Source of the DNA: Providencia huaxiensis
GTDB taxonomy: Bacteria; Pseudomonadota; Gammaproteobacteria; Enterobacterales; Enterobacteriaceae
Direction of reading: 5' to 3'
Length of the DNA stretch: 64,000 nucleotides
Assembly: GCF_002843235.3 (NCBI RefSeq)
Contig: NZ_CP031123.2
Coordinates: forward strand, 1,116,001-1,180,000
Shown here: positions 10,047 through 20,995 of the stretch, piece by piece
Numbering within the stretch: the first letter of the stretch is position 1
Layout of the letters: each line of letters opens with the position of its first letter
Program-made: the position numbers and the translations under genes
Notes under the pieces: model-generated
The model's input: only the letters and a program-made list of their open reading frames with translations
Databases searched by the model: none
Told to the model about the DNA's origin: nothing

Positions 10047-10949
10047 TCAACCCTTTGGATACGTGACCCCATCCATGGTAGCAACAACAGCGGCCCATAT
10101 CGCAAGAATAATTCCCCAGGTTGTATCACCCGTCCAAAACAGCCAAATGACAGATGGCACCATGATGAGTAGAGGCCCCAACTGTGCCACACAGCAAATA
10201 AACAATAAGACAGTCAAAATTGCCGCATAACCGATACCTGACAGGGCGAGGCCAATTCCACCGACTATGGCTTGAATTAGCGCAGTCACGACGACACCAA
10301 GGGCAACAGCTCGAATAGATTGTGCTGCTAATACGACGGCAGCATCCCCACGGATCCCTGCGAGACGAACAGCAAAGTGACGTATGCCAACCATGACAGA
10401 TTCGCCTTTAAGGTAGAGCAAGCCACTAAATAGCAACATTAGCATCAAGTGAAAAATAAATCTTCCTGCGCTAATGGCCTGCGTGGCAAACCACCCCGCA
10501 GCTTGGCCAAAGTAGGGTTGAATTTTAGCCAGTAAAGCATTACCACCACTAGCGACTAAACTATGCCACGCATAGTAAATTTTCTCACCGACCATTGGGA
10601 TGGTATTTAGCCATTCTAAATCAGGTAATGTTAGGCTTGACGGTGATTTGGCTAAATCAATGAGTGGGGTGCTATTTTCAATAATACTGCCGATTAGAAT
10701 ACCTAATGGGATAACGAATAGCAGTAATATAAGAAGAACCATCACTAATGCCGCTAGCCAGCGCTTGTGCCATAAGCGAGCTTCTAGTCTTAATAATAGT
10801 GGCCAAGTAGCAATGACCATCATTCCCGCCCATACAAAGCCAAGAATAAATGGATTAAGTACCCAAAAGCAGGCTGCTATCATTAAAACGATGGATAATA
10901 GGCCGAAAATAAGTTTGGGAAGATCCAAGCGTTTTTGCGATTTTTCCAT
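10047..10949 (-). pseudogene. ydiK: YdiK-type AI-2E family membrane protein, 3' end cut off by IS
   Basis: A 300-residue product matching E. coli YdiK (370 residues) from its start up to the motif VVATMD, then ending. YdiK belongs to the AI-2E/UPF0118 permease family; its substrate is not established. Several membrane spans are visible at residues 10-60, 65-95, 150-180 and 205-280. From about Gly294 onward the codons (VTYPKG, stop) come from the terminal repeat of the IS1-family element. About 75 C-terminal residues, including conserved late membrane helices, are missing and are not found on the far side of the IS. Probably non-functional. Confidence 0.85.
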
Positions 10950-11205
10950 TAATGATTGATCCTTTACAAATGAAAATTCTGCGTGTGTGGCAAATTTTTA
11001 GGTGAAAATAACGTAATTATTTTTCACGGTTAAAAAAAACAATATTGTGGTATGGTTCATGATGGCAATGTCATCAGCGGCTGTACTGTCTTTACAGGCT
11101 GTGAGGGTAATTCATCATAGACCTCAGACACTATTGTGCAACTTAAAATAAAGATAGTACATAACGAGTAATGCGAACACTAAACAACAAGAGTCATCGT
11201 TAATA

Positions 11206-14200
11206 ATGATCCCGCGTATATCAGAAGCTCCTCATCTTAGTCATTTAGTCATTGAGTTCTTGCATGAGCTACAAGAACAGGGTTTTACTGGGGATAACGG
11301 CACCAGCTATGCTGAGCGTTTATCCATGGCGACAGACAATAGTATTTACCAATTATTACCTCAAGCGGTTGTGTTTCCACGTTCGAGTGCAGACGTACAA
11401 ATTATCACTCGCCTTGCAGGGCAAGCAAAATTTCGTGAGCTTAGCTTTACACCTCGGGGAGGGGGAACGGGAACCAATGGGCAATCCTTAACCGAAGGGA
11501 TTGTTGTGGATATGTCCCGTTATATGAACCGCATTCTAGAAATAAATCCAGAGCAAGGGTGGGTTAAAGTTGAGGCTGGGGTTATCAAAGACCAATTAAA
11601 TCAATACCTCAAACCTTACGGTTATTTCTTTTCACCTGAATTATCCACTAGTAACCGAGCAACATTAGGTGGGATGATCAACACTGACGCATCAGGCCAA
11701 GGCTCATTAGTTTATGGAAAAACGTCTGATCACGTATTAGGCGTCAAAGCCATGGTGTTAGGTGGGGAATGCCTAGATACACGCGCTATGCCTATCGAAC
11801 TCGCCCAAACGATTGCGTCAGAAGATTCTACGGTGGGACGCATTTATAAAACGGTGTTAGAACGCTGTTTAGAACAACGTTCATTAATTGAAGAAAAATT
11901 TCCTAAGTTAAACCGTTTCCTAACTGGTTATGATTTACGTCATGTATTTAATGATGCATTAACTGAATTTGACCTTACCCGTATTTTGACTGGGTCTGAA
12001 GGGTCTTTAGCTTTTATTACCGAGGCGACACTGGACATTACACCTTTGCCAAAAGTACGGCGCTTGGTAAATGTAAAATATGACTCTTTTGAGTCCGCAT
12101 TGCGTAATGCACCTTTTATGGTTGAAGCGAAAGCATTGTCTGTTGAAACCGTGGATTCAAAAGTACTTAACTTGGCAAAAGAAGACATCGTTTGGCATTC
12201 CGTCAAAGCCTTAATTACGGATGTGCCAAATAAAGAGATGTTAGGGTTAAACATCGTTGAATTTAGTGGTGACGATGAAGATGAAATCAATCAATTGACT
12301 GAAAGCTTGTGCCAACGCTTAGACGAATTAATGGCGAATAATCAAGCCGGAGTGATTGGCTATCAAACTTGCCATGATCTTGAAGATATTACGCGTATTT
12401 ATAACATGCGTAAAAAAGCGGTTGGGTTGTTGGGAAATAGTAAAGGCGCAGCGAAGCCAATCCCATTTGTTGAGGATACCTGCGTTCCCCCTGAGCATCT
12501 TGCTGACTATATAGTAGAATTTCGTGCATTATTAGACAGCCATAACTTGAATTATGGCATGTTTGGTCATGTAGATGCAGGTGTCTTACACGTTCGTCCT
12601 GCACTTGATATGTGTGATCCGCAACAAGAAGTATTGATGAAACAAATTTCTGATGAAATTGTGGCATTAACCGCGAAATACGGTGGACTACTGTGGGGGG
12701 AGCATGGGAAAGGTTTCCGTGCACAATATAGCCCTGAATTTTTTGGTGATGTGTTATACGCTGAACTGCGTAACATCAAAGCCGCTTTTGACCCCGATAA
12801 CCGCTTGAATCCAGGTAAAATTTGTCCACCTGCGGGGCTGGATGCACCGATGAAGCAGGTTGATGATATCAAGCGAGGAACGTATGACCGGCAAATTCCA
12901 GTCCAAATGCGCCAAGAATTCCGTGGTGCAATGGAGTGTAATGGCAATGGGCTGTGTTTTAATTTTGATGTGAAAAGCCCGATGTGCCCGTCGATGAAGG
13001 TGAGTGGTCAACGAGTCCATTCCCCGAAAGGCCGCGCGACACTTGTTCGCGAATGGTTAAGGTTACTAGCGGAACAAGGCATTACACCAGAACACCTTGA
13101 AAAAGGTATAACACAAAGCCAACCATCATTGCGTGGTCTTATAGAGAAAACACGTAATACTTGGCGTGCGAAGCAAGGCGATTATGACTTCTCTCATGAA
13201 GTGAAAGCATCAATGGCAGGGTGCCTTGCCTGTAAAGCCTGCTCAACGCAATGCCCGATCAAAATTGATGTCCCTTCATTTAGAGCGAAATTTTTAGCGC
13301 TGTACCATGGGCGCTATTTACGTCCTATTCGGGACCATATTGTTGCAAACGTTGAAGCGAGTGCGCCATTACTTTCCAAAGTACCGGGGGTATTTAATTT
13401 CTTTTTACGTCAACCGATGGTGCAAAAATTGAGTCAACACACGATTGGCATGGTAGATTTGCCGTTGTTTTCTCAACCAACTTTGAAACAAGAACTTTCA
13501 GGACATGCCGCGGTTTCTGTCACGCTTGAGCAACTTGAAAGTATGACGAGTTCACAGCGTGAAAAGTATGTGCTGGTGGTTCAAGACCCTTTTACCAGTT
13601 ATTACGATGCCAAAGTAGTGGCAGATTTTGTCCGCTTAATCGAAAAATTAGGCCTTAAACCTGTATTGTTACCGTTCTCACCGAATGGAAAAGCACAACA
13701 CATCAAAGGTTTTTTAGCGAAATTTGCGAAAACAGCGCGTAAGACTGCGGACTTTTTAAATCGAGTGGCAAAGTTACAATTGCCAATGGTCGGTGTTGAC
13801 CCTGCACTGGTACTTTGTTACCGCGATGAATATCATGAAATTTTAGGCAAAGAGCAGTGCCAATTTACGGTGATGTTGGCACATGAGTGGTTAATGACAT
13901 TGCCTGAACCACACAATGTGCAAACGGCTTCGGCACAACCGTGGTATTTTTTCGGTCATTGTACGGAATCAACGGCTTTACCTAATAGTGCGAACCAATG
14001 GGCAGCGTTATTTGCTCGCTTTGGGCAAACATTGAATAATGTTAGTGTTGGCTGTTGTGGCATGGCAGGGACTTATGGACACGAAGTGGCCAATCTTCAA
14101 AATTCAAAAGGTATTTATGACTTATCGTGGAAAGGCGCGATGTCTTCTTTGCCCAAAGATCGCTGTTTAAGTTCAGGTTATTCTTGCCGTAGCCAAGTTA

Positions 14201-14259
14201 AGCGAATGGAAAATGTATCGATAAAACATCCGATTCAAGCCCTGTTGGAGATAGTTTAA
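11206..14259 (+). CDS. ydiJ: YdiJ FAD-linked, iron-sulfur oxidoreductase
   Basis: A large 1017-residue protein with an N-terminal FAD-binding PCMH domain (PRGGGTGTNGQSL near residue 85, TLGGMINTDASGQG near 151), a C-terminal FAD-linked oxidase domain (YGMFGHVDAGVLHVRP), a 4Fe-4S motif (CLACKACSTQCPI, about residues 676-688) and a late cysteine-rich segment (GCCGMAGTYGHE). E. coli YdiJ has been described as a D-2-hydroxyglutarate dehydrogenase; I carry that role over by family resemblance. The gene overlaps menI by one base (TAATG), so the two are translated from one transcript, as their synteny in E. coli suggests. Confidence 0.88.
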   Translation: MIPRISEAPHLSHLVIEFLHELQEQGFTGDNGTSYAERLSMATDNSIYQLLPQAVVFPRSSADVQIITRLAGQAKFRELSFTPRGGGTGTNGQSLTEGIVVDMSRYMNRILEINPEQGWVKVEAGVIKDQLNQYLKPYGYFFSPELSTSNRATLGGMINTDASGQGSLVYGKTSDHVLGVKAMVLGGECLDTRAMPIELAQTIASEDSTVGRIYKTVLERCLEQRSLIEEKFPKLNRFLTGYDLRHVFNDALTEFDLTRILTGSEGSLAFITEATLDITPLPKVRRLVNVKYDSFESALRNAPFMVEAKALSVETVDSKVLNLAKEDIVWHSVKALITDVPNKEMLGLNIVEFSGDDEDEINQLTESLCQRLDELMANNQAGVIGYQTCHDLEDITRIYNMRKKAVGLLGNSKGAAKPIPFVEDTCVPPEHLADYIVEFRALLDSHNLNYGMFGHVDAGVLHVRPALDMCDPQQEVLMKQISDEIVALTAKYGGLLWGEHGKGFRAQYSPEFFGDVLYAELRNIKAAFDPDNRLNPGKICPPAGLDAPMKQVDDIKRGTYDRQIPVQMRQEFRGAMECNGNGLCFNFDVKSPMCPSMKVSGQRVHSPKGRATLVREWLRLLAEQGITPEHLEKGITQSQPSLRGLIEKTRNTWRAKQGDYDFSHEVKASMAGCLACKACSTQCPIKIDVPSFRAKFLALYHGRYLRPIRDHIVANVEASAPLLSKVPGVFNFFLRQPMVQKLSQHTIGMVDLPLFSQPTLKQELSGHAAVSVTLEQLESMTSSQREKYVLVVQDPFTSYYDAKVVADFVRLIEKLGLKPVLLPFSPNGKAQHIKGFLAKFAKTARKTADFLNRVAKLQLPMVGVDPALVLCYRDEYHEILGKEQCQFTVMLAHEWLMTLPEPHNVQTASAQPWYFFGHCTESTALPNSANQWAALFARFGQTLNNVSVGCCGMAGTYGHEVANLQNSKGIYDLSWKGAMSSLPKDRCLSSGYSCRSQVKRMENVSIKHPIQALLEIV

Positions 14260-14675
14260 TGATTTGGAAACGTCAATTTAATTTGCAGCAACTCGCTGAA
14301 ATGTCAAAAACCTGCATGTTAGGGCATCTCGGTATTGAAATCACGGCAATTGGAGATGATTATTTAGAGGGAATAATGCCTGTTGATCATCGTACCAAAC
14401 AGCCTTTTGGGTTATTGCATGGCGGCGCTTCTGTTGTGTTAGCCGAATCTTTGGGTTCAATTGCGGGTTATATGTGCTCGGAAGGGGAACAAAAGGTGGT
14501 CGGGTTGGAAATCAATGCCAATCATGTTCGTGCTGCTCGCTCAGGGGTTGTGAGAGGTATTTGTAAACCGATTCATTTAGGACGTCGCCAGCAAGTGTGG
14601 AATATTGAAATTTTCAATGAACAAGGCAAATTGTGTTGTACTTCTCGCCTGACAACTGCGGTATTATTTGAATAA
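14259..14675 (+). CDS. menI: 1,4-dihydroxy-2-naphthoyl-CoA hydrolase
   Basis: A 138-residue hotdog-fold thioesterase (E. coli YdiI). It releases 1,4-dihydroxy-2-naphthoate from its CoA ester in menaquinone synthesis. The active-site segment LLHGGASVVLAESLGS (near residues 50-65), with the conserved glutamate, is present. The start codon overlaps the ydiJ stop by one base, and GGAG lies just upstream within ydiJ. Related thioesterases act on several acyl-CoA esters, so the exact substrate rests on similarity and position next to ydiJ and suf. Confidence 0.88.
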   Translation: MIWKRQFNLQQLAEMSKTCMLGHLGIEITAIGDDYLEGIMPVDHRTKQPFGLLHGGASVVLAESLGSIAGYMCSEGEQKVVGLEINANHVRAARSGVVRGICKPIHLGRRQQVWNIEIFNEQGKLCCTSRLTTAVLFE

Positions 14676-15084
14676 TAACCATTCTAAATGTAGGGTTTTT
14701 TGGCTAATCAAAGGCTAAAATGCCCTATAAAACCCTTGTATTTATGTGGTTTTATGACCGTTCTTTCTATAAATTCATTTTTATCAAGTTAATTAAGTTG
14801 TATAATAAATGCACCTTTATTAATTTGTGTCATTTAAGTGTATTATTTAGTACAAATTTAAATAAAAAATACAACTCTATTTATTTATTGCTTATCAATG
14901 AGTTAGATTGGTTTTTCTAGGGAGCTGTTTGTTTTTTAATCTAGTAGTGAGCAAGAAAAGAGCTAAAATAGCTATAACCTCTTAAAACAAATGGTTGAAG
15001 TCAATTAGCTAATCATTACCATAGGGTAGGCAGAGTTAATCTCTTGATAACAGGCTGAAAAGCCATAAGAAATGTGGGGTCAAT
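14676..15084. other. Region upstream of the suf operon
   Basis: A 409-bp AT-rich gap. An 8-bp stem (AGGGTTTT at 14692-14699 with AAAACCCT at 14729-14736) may end menI transcription, but it lacks a U-run. An IscR-like site lies at 14974-14997. A 66-codon open frame here has no ribosome binding site and AT-driven composition, so I do not call it a gene. Confidence 0.55.
14974..14997. promoter_or_regulatory. IscR type 2-like site upstream of sufA
   Basis: The bases ATAACC, 13 bases, then GGTT match the core spacing of the IscR type 2 pattern (CC and GG 13 apart, AT-rich flanks). The inner A and T positions deviate. It lies about 90 bp before sufA. In E. coli apo-IscR activates suf under iron or oxidative stress; here this is inference. 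Confidence 0.4.
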
Positions 15085-15453
15085 ATGACTGACGGTGTAG
15101 AGACATTTTCATTTGATGAAAACAATTGGCAGGGAGTTAACCTGACACAAAGCGCTGCAAAACAAATCAAAAAATTGATGGTGCAAAACCCAAACACAAA
15201 AGGGCTTTCACTCGGCGTAAAACAGTCTGGCTGCGCAGGTTTCGGTTATGTGTTTGAGATGATCGAAAACCCAACAGACCAACACCTGTTATTTGAACTC
15301 GATGGCGCACACCTTTATGTGCCAAAAGAAGCAATGCCATTTATTGATGGCACAGTCGTTGATTTTGTCCAAGAAGGGCTGAATCAAATTTTCAAATTTA
15401 ATAACCCGAAAGCCCAACATGCCTGTGGGTGTGGTGAAAGCTTCGGCGTTTAA
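15085..15453 (+). CDS. sufA: Fe-S scaffold/carrier SufA
   Basis: A 122-residue A-type carrier that receives Fe-S clusters from SufBCD and passes them to target proteins. The three cluster cysteines are visible: Cys in QSGCAGFGY and the pair in the C-terminal CGCGESFG. Length matches E. coli SufA. First gene of sufABCDSE, 16 bp before sufB; a promoter with candidate IscR control lies upstream. Confidence 0.95.
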   Translation: MTDGVETFSFDENNWQGVNLTQSAAKQIKKLMVQNPNTKGLSLGVKQSGCAGFGYVFEMIENPTDQHLLFELDGAHLYVPKEAMPFIDGTVVDFVQEGLNQIFKFNNPKAQHACGCGESFGV

Positions 15454-15469
15454 CATGTGAAGTCAGATT

Positions 15470-16969
15470 ATGTCACAGAGCAATGTAGAAGTTGGCGATG
15501 ATGTTCAAAGCTGGCTTGATGACCAGCGTTATAAAGAAGGCTTCTTTACTGAAGTCGCAACTGATGAAATGGCGAAAGGTATCAATGAAGATGTGATCCG
15601 TGCCATTTCAGCAAAACGTAATGAGCCTGAGTGGATGCTTCAATTCCGTCTTGATGCCTTTAATCACTGGAAAGGCATGGAAGAACCTCATTGGCTGAAA
15701 GCGAATTACCCAAATCTCGATTATCAGGACTACAGCTATTATTCTGCGCCATCTTGTGGCTCATGCGATGATACTTGTGGTTCGCAAACTGGTGCGACAC
15801 AAGGCACTGGTGTGGCTGAAACCAATAACTATTTAACAGCTGAAGTTGAAGAAGCCTTTAACCAGTTGGGTGTTCCTGTCCGTGAAGGGAAGGCCGTTGC
15901 GGTTGACGCAATTTTTGATTCGGTCTCGGTATCAACAACTTACCGTGATGACCTCGCGAAACATGGGGTGATTTTCTGCTCATTCAGCGAAGCTATTCAA
16001 GAGTACCCTGAACTGGTACAGAAGTATCTAGGGTCAGTCGTTTCGAGCCATGATAACTTTTTTGCTGCATTGAATGCGGCAGTGGCTTCAGATGGCACAT
16101 TTGTGTATATACCAAAAGGCGTACACTGCCCAATGGAGCTATCAACGTATTTTAGGATCAACGCAGCCAAAACAGGCCAATTTGAGCGTACGATTTTAAT
16201 TGCCGATGAAGGTAGTTATGTCAGCTATATCGAAGGGTGTTCTGCACCTGTTCGTGATAGCTATCAGCTCCATGCAGCGGTTGTTGAAGTGATTATTCAT
16301 AAAGATGCTGAAGTTAAATATTCAACTGTCCAGAACTGGTTCTCTGGTGGGGATAGCGAAGCGGGTGGGATCCTGAACTTTGTGACTAAACGCGCATTGT
16401 GTGAAGGTGAAAATTCAAAAATGTCATGGACACAGTCAGAAACTGGCTCTGCCATCACATGGAAATACCCAAGCGTCATCCTTAAAGGGGACAACTCAGT
16501 CGGTGAATTTTACTCCGTTGCATTAACAAACGGCAATCAGCAAGCGGATACCGGAACGAAAATGATCCATATCGGGAAAAACACCCGTTCCACGATCATT
16601 TCTAAAGGTATTTCTGCGGGTAAAAGCCAAAACAGCTATCGCGGTTTAGTGAAAATTTTACCGAGTGCACATAATGCTCGTAACTTTACCCAATGTGACT
16701 CTATGTTAATTGGTACACAGTGTGGTGCACATACTTTCCCATATGTGGAAGTGAAAAATAATACGGCACAGCTCGAACATGAAGCAACAACCTCACGTAT
16801 TGGGGAAGACCAGTTATTTTACTGTTTACAACGTGGTATCAGCGAAGACGATGCAATTTCAATGATTGTAAATGGTTTCTGTAAGGATGTGTTCTCGGAG
16901 CTTCCATTAGAATTTGCCGTAGAAGCACAAAAATTACTGGCGATCAGCTTAGAGCACAGCGTTGGCTGA
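15470..16969 (+). CDS. sufB: Fe-S assembly scaffold protein SufB
   Basis: The 499-residue SufB forms SufBC2D with SufC and SufD, accepts sulfur from SufE and builds the nascent cluster. The N-terminal [12 protein letters not shown] cysteine cluster (near residue 98) and the C-terminal beta-helix core ([36 protein letters not shown]) are typical. Length is close to E. coli (495). It follows sufA by 16 bp and precedes sufC by 45 bp. Confidence 0.96.
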   Translation: MSQSNVEVGDDVQSWLDDQRYKEGFFTEVATDEMAKGINEDVIRAISAKRNEPEWMLQFRLDAFNHWKGMEEPHWLKANYPNLDYQDYSYYSAPSCGSCDDTCGSQTGATQGTGVAETNNYLTAEVEEAFNQLGVPVREGKAVAVDAIFDSVSVSTTYRDDLAKHGVIFCSFSEAIQEYPELVQKYLGSVVSSHDNFFAALNAAVASDGTFVYIPKGVHCPMELSTYFRINAAKTGQFERTILIADEGSYVSYIEGCSAPVRDSYQLHAAVVEVIIHKDAEVKYSTVQNWFSGGDSEAGGILNFVTKRALCEGENSKMSWTQSETGSAITWKYPSVILKGDNSVGEFYSVALTNGNQQADTGTKMIHIGKNTRSTIISKGISAGKSQNSYRGLVKILPSAHNARNFTQCDSMLIGTQCGAHTFPYVEVKNNTAQLEHEATTSRIGEDQLFYCLQRGISEDDAISMIVNGFCKDVFSELPLEFAVEAQKLLAISLEHSVG

Positions 16970-17014
16970 TCCTAATCGAGTTTATTTGCGCTAAAGCGCT
17001 AAAGGCATGTAAAT

Positions 17015-17761
17015 ATGTTAAGTGTTAAAGATTTACACGTGAGTGTAGAAGGTAATGAGATTTTAAAAGGGTTATCTCTGGAAGTAAAACCAGGGGAAGT
17101 TCATGCCATCATGGGACCAAATGGTTCAGGTAAAAGTACATTATCAGCCACACTTGCTGGCCGCGAAGAGTATGAAATTGATAGCGGTGAAGTGACGTTT
17201 AAAGGTAAGGACCTGTTTGAATTAGATCCCGAAGAGCGTGCAGGGGAAGGTGTTTTCCTCGCATTTCAATACCCAGTCGAAATTCCAGGGGTCAGTAACC
17301 AATTTTTCTTGCAAACAGCCGTTAATGCGGTCAGAGAATATCGTCAGCAAGAAGCATTAGATCGTTTCGATTTCCAAGATTTTATTGAAGATAAAATTAA
17401 ATTATTAGAAATGCCAGAAGATTTACTTGCTCGTTCTGTCAACGTAGGTTTCTCCGGTGGTGAGAAAAAACGCAATGATATCTTGCAGATGGCAGCTCTA
17501 GAACCTCAATTGTGTATCCTCGATGAAACTGACTCCGGTTTAGATATTGATGCACTGAAAATTGTGGCTAACGGGGTGAATTCATTACGCTCGCCAGAGC
17601 GTTCATTCATCATCGTCACTCACTATCAGCGTATTTTGGATTATGTAAAACCTGACTTTGTCCATGTGTTATATCAAGGGAAAATCATCAAATCAGGTGA
17701 TTTCAGTTTAGCGAAAAAACTGGAGGAGCAGGGTTATGGCTGGCTTATTGACCAACAGTGA
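17015..17761 (+). CDS. sufC: Fe-S assembly ATPase SufC
   Basis: A 248-residue ABC-type ATPase that drives conformational change in SufBC2D. Walker A is GPNGSGKST (near residue 35), the signature is FSGGEKKRN, and Walker B is LCILDETDSGLD. It is soluble, with no membrane partner. The 3' end overlaps the start of sufD by 26 bp, which indicates coupled translation. Confidence 0.96.
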   Translation: MLSVKDLHVSVEGNEILKGLSLEVKPGEVHAIMGPNGSGKSTLSATLAGREEYEIDSGEVTFKGKDLFELDPEERAGEGVFLAFQYPVEIPGVSNQFFLQTAVNAVREYRQQEALDRFDFQDFIEDKIKLLEMPEDLLARSVNVGFSGGEKKRNDILQMAALEPQLCILDETDSGLDIDALKIVANGVNSLRSPERSFIIVTHYQRILDYVKPDFVHVLYQGKIIKSGDFSLAKKLEEQGYGWLIDQQ

Positions 17762-19043
17762 AAGAGCACAAAAACGTGCAGAAGTTGCGAAGCTTAATGA
17801 GCAAGCAATGTCACGTTTTTCTGAATTATTTGAACAACGACACGGTGCGAACTCCCAACATGCTAAAACGCATTGGGAAATGGCAAAACAAGTTGGCTTA
17901 CCTGCGTTCCGCCATGAAGATTGGCACTATACACCACTAAATACGGTACTTGAGGCTCAGTATCGTTTTAGCGATAGTGATATTGAAGCAAAAGAGTGTG
18001 AAGCATTGGCTCTGCCAATTGACGCATATCGCCTTGTTTTAATTGATGGGCGTTATAGTTCAGCACTAAGCTCCATTGATATGGGGCCATTCCAAGTGTC
18101 TTTGCTTGATAACCAAGACTTGCTGCCTTCGCCTGTAAATAGTGAGATTTTCTTGCATTTAACAGAAAGCTTGGCGGTACAACCGTTAGTTGTTTATCTT
18201 GCAGCAAATAAAATAGCAGAGAAACCATTGTATTTGCTGAATATCTCCACGGGTAGCAACGATAAGCAGGCCACGAATATTAGCCAGTATCGCTACCATT
18301 TAACGTTAGATGCAAATAGCAAAGCCCAAGTCATTGAGCATTATGTTAGTTTGAATGACCAAATGCACATGACTGGCAGCCGTTTAACAGTTGAAGTCGG
18401 TGATAACGCAGACTTTAGTCACTTTAAGTTAAATGTTGAAAATGGTCAGTCTCAGCATTTTGCTCACAATGATATTGTTATTGGTCGCGATAGCCGTGTG
18501 AAAAGTACGAGTTTTTTACTTGGCGCATTATTAACGCGTAACCATACAAGTGCTCGCCTTGATGGTGAAAATACTGAGTTTGAACTTAACAGTATATTGC
18601 TGCCTAAAGGCAATGAAATTGCAGATACGCGTACGTATTTAGAGCACAATAATAGCTACTGCAATAGTCGCCAATTACATAAAGTCATTGCAATGGATAG
18701 CAGTAAAGCTGTCTTTAATGGCATGATTAAAGTGGCACCGAACGCATTAAAAACGGATGGCCAAATGACTAACAACACATTGTTGTTAGGTGAAAAAGCA
18801 GAAATTGATACCAAGCCTCAGCTTGAGATTTATGCTGATGACGTAAAGTGTGGTCACGGTGCAACAGTCGGTCGTATTGATGACGAACAGTTGTTCTATC
18901 TGCGTTCAAGAGGAATTGAGGGGAAAGCAGCAAAACATATGATTATTATTGCATTTGCTGCAGAACTTACAGAATCTATTGAATCGGAAGAATTAAAACA
19001 CGCTGTGATGGCAAACATCCGCCAGCGCTTAGCGGAGGTTTAA
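17736..19043 (+). CDS. sufD: Fe-S assembly protein SufD
   Basis: A 435-residue paralogue of SufB in SufBC2D, needed for iron entry. The C-terminal core shows [34 protein letters not shown]. The start lies inside the end of sufC, with AGGAG eight bases before the ATG. It is followed by sufS after 5 bp. Slightly longer than E. coli SufD (423). Confidence 0.95.
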   Translation: MAGLLTNSERAQKRAEVAKLNEQAMSRFSELFEQRHGANSQHAKTHWEMAKQVGLPAFRHEDWHYTPLNTVLEAQYRFSDSDIEAKECEALALPIDAYRLVLIDGRYSSALSSIDMGPFQVSLLDNQDLLPSPVNSEIFLHLTESLAVQPLVVYLAANKIAEKPLYLLNISTGSNDKQATNISQYRYHLTLDANSKAQVIEHYVSLNDQMHMTGSRLTVEVGDNADFSHFKLNVENGQSQHFAHNDIVIGRDSRVKSTSFLLGALLTRNHTSARLDGENTEFELNSILLPKGNEIADTRTYLEHNNSYCNSRQLHKVIAMDSSKAVFNGMIKVAPNALKTDGQMTNNTLLLGEKAEIDTKPQLEIYADDVKCGHGATVGRIDDEQLFYLRSRGIEGKAAKHMIIIAFAAELTESIESEELKHAVMANIRQRLAEV

Positions 19044-19048
19044 TATCC

Positions 19049-20287
19049 ATGCCATTCAATGTCGCATCAGTCAGGCAGGATTTTCCTGCCTTATTTCAGT
19101 CAGTCAATAATCATCCGCTGGTCTATTTAGATAGCGCAGCAAGTGCGCAAAAGCCTTTGCAAGTTATTGAAAAAGAAAGTGAGTTTACACTACATCAATA
19201 TGCCGCGGTTCACCGCGGTATACATACTCTTAGTGCAAACGCGACGACAATGATGGAAGAAGTTCGTCAAAAAGCAGCGGCTTTTATTCATGCCGCTTCA
19301 AATGAAGAAATCGTGTTTGTCAAAGGTACGACGGAAGGCATTAACCTTGTTGCAAACAGTTTTGGCCGGAAGTATTTCCATGAAGGGGACAATATTGTCA
19401 TCACTGAAATGGAACACCATGCGAATATTGTACCTTGGTATATGTTAGCTGAGGAAATTGGCTTTGAAATCCGTGTTATCCCAATTTCCGATGATGGTAG
19501 GCTGCAATTAGATATATTAAATGATGTCATTGATTCACGTACGCGATTGCTGAGTTTTACACATATCTCTAATGTATTGGGAACAGTTAATCCCGTACAG
19601 GAGATAATCAAGCAGGCACGAGCAATTGCTGCCTCAAAAGGCAGTGAAATCACGGTATTGGTCGATGGTGCGCAAGGTGCAATGCATCAGCAGGTTGATG
19701 TGCAAGCCTTAGACTGTGATTTCTATGTGTTTTCAGGTCACAAGTTATATGGCCCGACAGGTATTGGTATCCTTTACGGTAAAAAAGCTATTTTGGATAT
19801 GATGCCACCATGGGAAGGCGGTGGGGCGATGATCCGCCAAGTTAGCCTGACCAAAGGGATCACTTTTGCTGATGCACCATGGCGCTTTGAAGCAGGAACA
19901 CCGAATGTAAGCGCAATTATTGGTTTAGGGGCGGCATTCGATTATTTAAATGCACTAAATTTATCTGATGTATTTGCTCATGAAGCTGAAGTGATGGCTT
20001 ATGCGTCTAAGAAATTACAAGAAATACCTTCAATTATATTATATGGCAATGACCAACGGGAAGGTGTTCTGGCCTTCAATCTAGGCCAGCACCATGCTTA
20101 TGATGTGGGGTCTTTTCTTGATAGGTATGGCATTGCAATCCGTACTGGGCATCACTGTGCTTTACCATTAATGGAACATTACCAAGTGCCCGCTATGTGC
20201 CGTGCTTCTGTGGGGATATACACGACTAAGGAAGAAGTTGATTCCTTATTCAATGCGTTACAGCGCATCAAAAAATTGTTAGGCTAA
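19049..20287 (+). CDS. sufS: Cysteine desulfurase SufS
   Basis: A PLP-dependent, type II cysteine desulfurase of 412 residues that takes sulfur from L-cysteine and hands it to SufE. The PLP lysine lies in [11 protein letters not shown], and the catalytic cysteine in [11 protein letters not shown] (about Cys370). It also carries the [13 protein letters not shown] cofactor-binding segment. It sits 5 bp after sufD and 33 bp before sufE. Confidence 0.95.
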   Translation: MPFNVASVRQDFPALFQSVNNHPLVYLDSAASAQKPLQVIEKESEFTLHQYAAVHRGIHTLSANATTMMEEVRQKAAAFIHAASNEEIVFVKGTTEGINLVANSFGRKYFHEGDNIVITEMEHHANIVPWYMLAEEIGFEIRVIPISDDGRLQLDILNDVIDSRTRLLSFTHISNVLGTVNPVQEIIKQARAIAASKGSEITVLVDGAQGAMHQQVDVQALDCDFYVFSGHKLYGPTGIGILYGKKAILDMMPPWEGGGAMIRQVSLTKGITFADAPWRFEAGTPNVSAIIGLGAAFDYLNALNLSDVFAHEAEVMAYASKKLQEIPSIILYGNDQREGVLAFNLGQHHAYDVGSFLDRYGIAIRTGHHCALPLMEHYQVPAMCRASVGIYTTKEEVDSLFNALQRIKKLLG

Positions 20288-20320
20288 GCACATAAGAAAC
20301 ACATAGTAAAGGAAATGAGC

Positions 20321-20737
20321 ATGCCCGCATTACCCGATGAAAATAAGTTATTACGTAATTTCTCTCGCTGCCAAGACTGGGAAGAACGCTATCTTTATAT
20401 GATAGAACTAGGAGGGCGTTTACCTGAACTCTCTGCGGTGCAAAGAAGCGATAATAATTTAATCGCCGGTTGCCAAAGCCAAGTGTGGATTGATATGCAA
20501 AAACAAGCAGACGGTACCGTTACGTTTGCCGGTGACAGCGACGCTGCGATCGTTAAAGGGTTAGTTGCTATTGTGATCATTCTTTTTCAAGGTAAAACTG
20601 CCCAACAAATATTAGCACTGGATGTTAAGTCATTTTTTGAGCAATTAGCATTGGAGCAGCATTTAACACCTTCACGTACTCAAGGCTTAAATGCAATGAT
20701 CCGTACGATTTTATCGCGCGCGGCACAGTTCGTGTGA
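20321..20737 (+). CDS. sufE: Sulfur acceptor SufE
   Basis: A 138-residue partner of SufS that accepts persulfide and passes it to SufB. An in-frame ATG six bases earlier is too close to the AAAGGA site; starting at 20321 gives 7-base spacing, the E. coli length, and the active cysteine at position 51 (IAGCQSQVW). Last gene of the suf operon. Confidence 0.93.
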   Translation: MPALPDENKLLRNFSRCQDWEERYLYMIELGGRLPELSAVQRSDNNLIAGCQSQVWIDMQKQADGTVTFAGDSDAAIVKGLVAIVIILFQGKTAQQILALDVKSFFEQLALEQHLTPSRTQGLNAMIRTILSRAAQFV

Positions 20738-20745
20738 TCCTACCG

Positions 20746-20764
20746 AGGGAGCGTTATGCTCCCT
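20746..20764 (+). terminator. Possible terminator after sufE
   Basis: AGGGAGC pairs with GCTCCCT around a 5-base loop, 9 bp after the sufE stop. The following bases (TACCTATATTTTA) are only partly U-rich. Confidence 0.5.
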
Positions 20765-20830
20765 TACCTATATTTTACTTCTTGAGTATTATTCTTTATC
20801 TGAGTAATCCATTAAAGCCATCGTGTTTAA

Positions 20831-20860
20831 CTATATCTAACTATATCTAACTATATTTAA
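20831..20860. repeat. Three tandem 10-bp repeats
   Basis: CTATATCTAA occurs twice, then CTATATTTAA, head to tail, in the sufE-ldtE gap. The low-complexity AT-rich unit probably arose by slippage. Confidence 0.7.
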
Positions 20861-20995
20861 CCATCATAAAAAGACTGACTTCATATTAATACTTAATAAA
20901 AATATTTATTTAGTATTAAAGATATGAAAGATAGTTGCTATTATGAACAATAATTATTGAATTATTGTAAGAACATTATTTTCCTTGGAGTAGAT

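Larger units (their letters stand above)
9283..10068 (+). mobile_element. IS1-family insertion sequence, 786 bp
   Basis: Ends were set from imperfect 23-bp terminal inverted repeats: left GGTCGAGTATTCAATGAG..., right (reverse complement) GGTCACGTATCCAAAGGG..., both continuing into GTTGAT. Inside are insA and insB in IS1 arrangement with an A6C slippage site. Length is close to IS1 (768 bp). The 9 bases outside each end do not match (AAAACTGCC versus CCATCCATG), so there is no target duplication. That points to a deletion after insertion. The right end lies inside ydiK. Confidence 0.88.

Noticed and set aside
14720-14920. A 66-codon plus-strand frame before suf
   Set aside because: AT-driven composition, no ribosome binding site, and it covers the regulatory region.
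20831-20860. CRISPR-like short repeats
   Set aside because: Only three adjacent 10-bp AT-rich units without spacers; no cas genes anywhere in the window.
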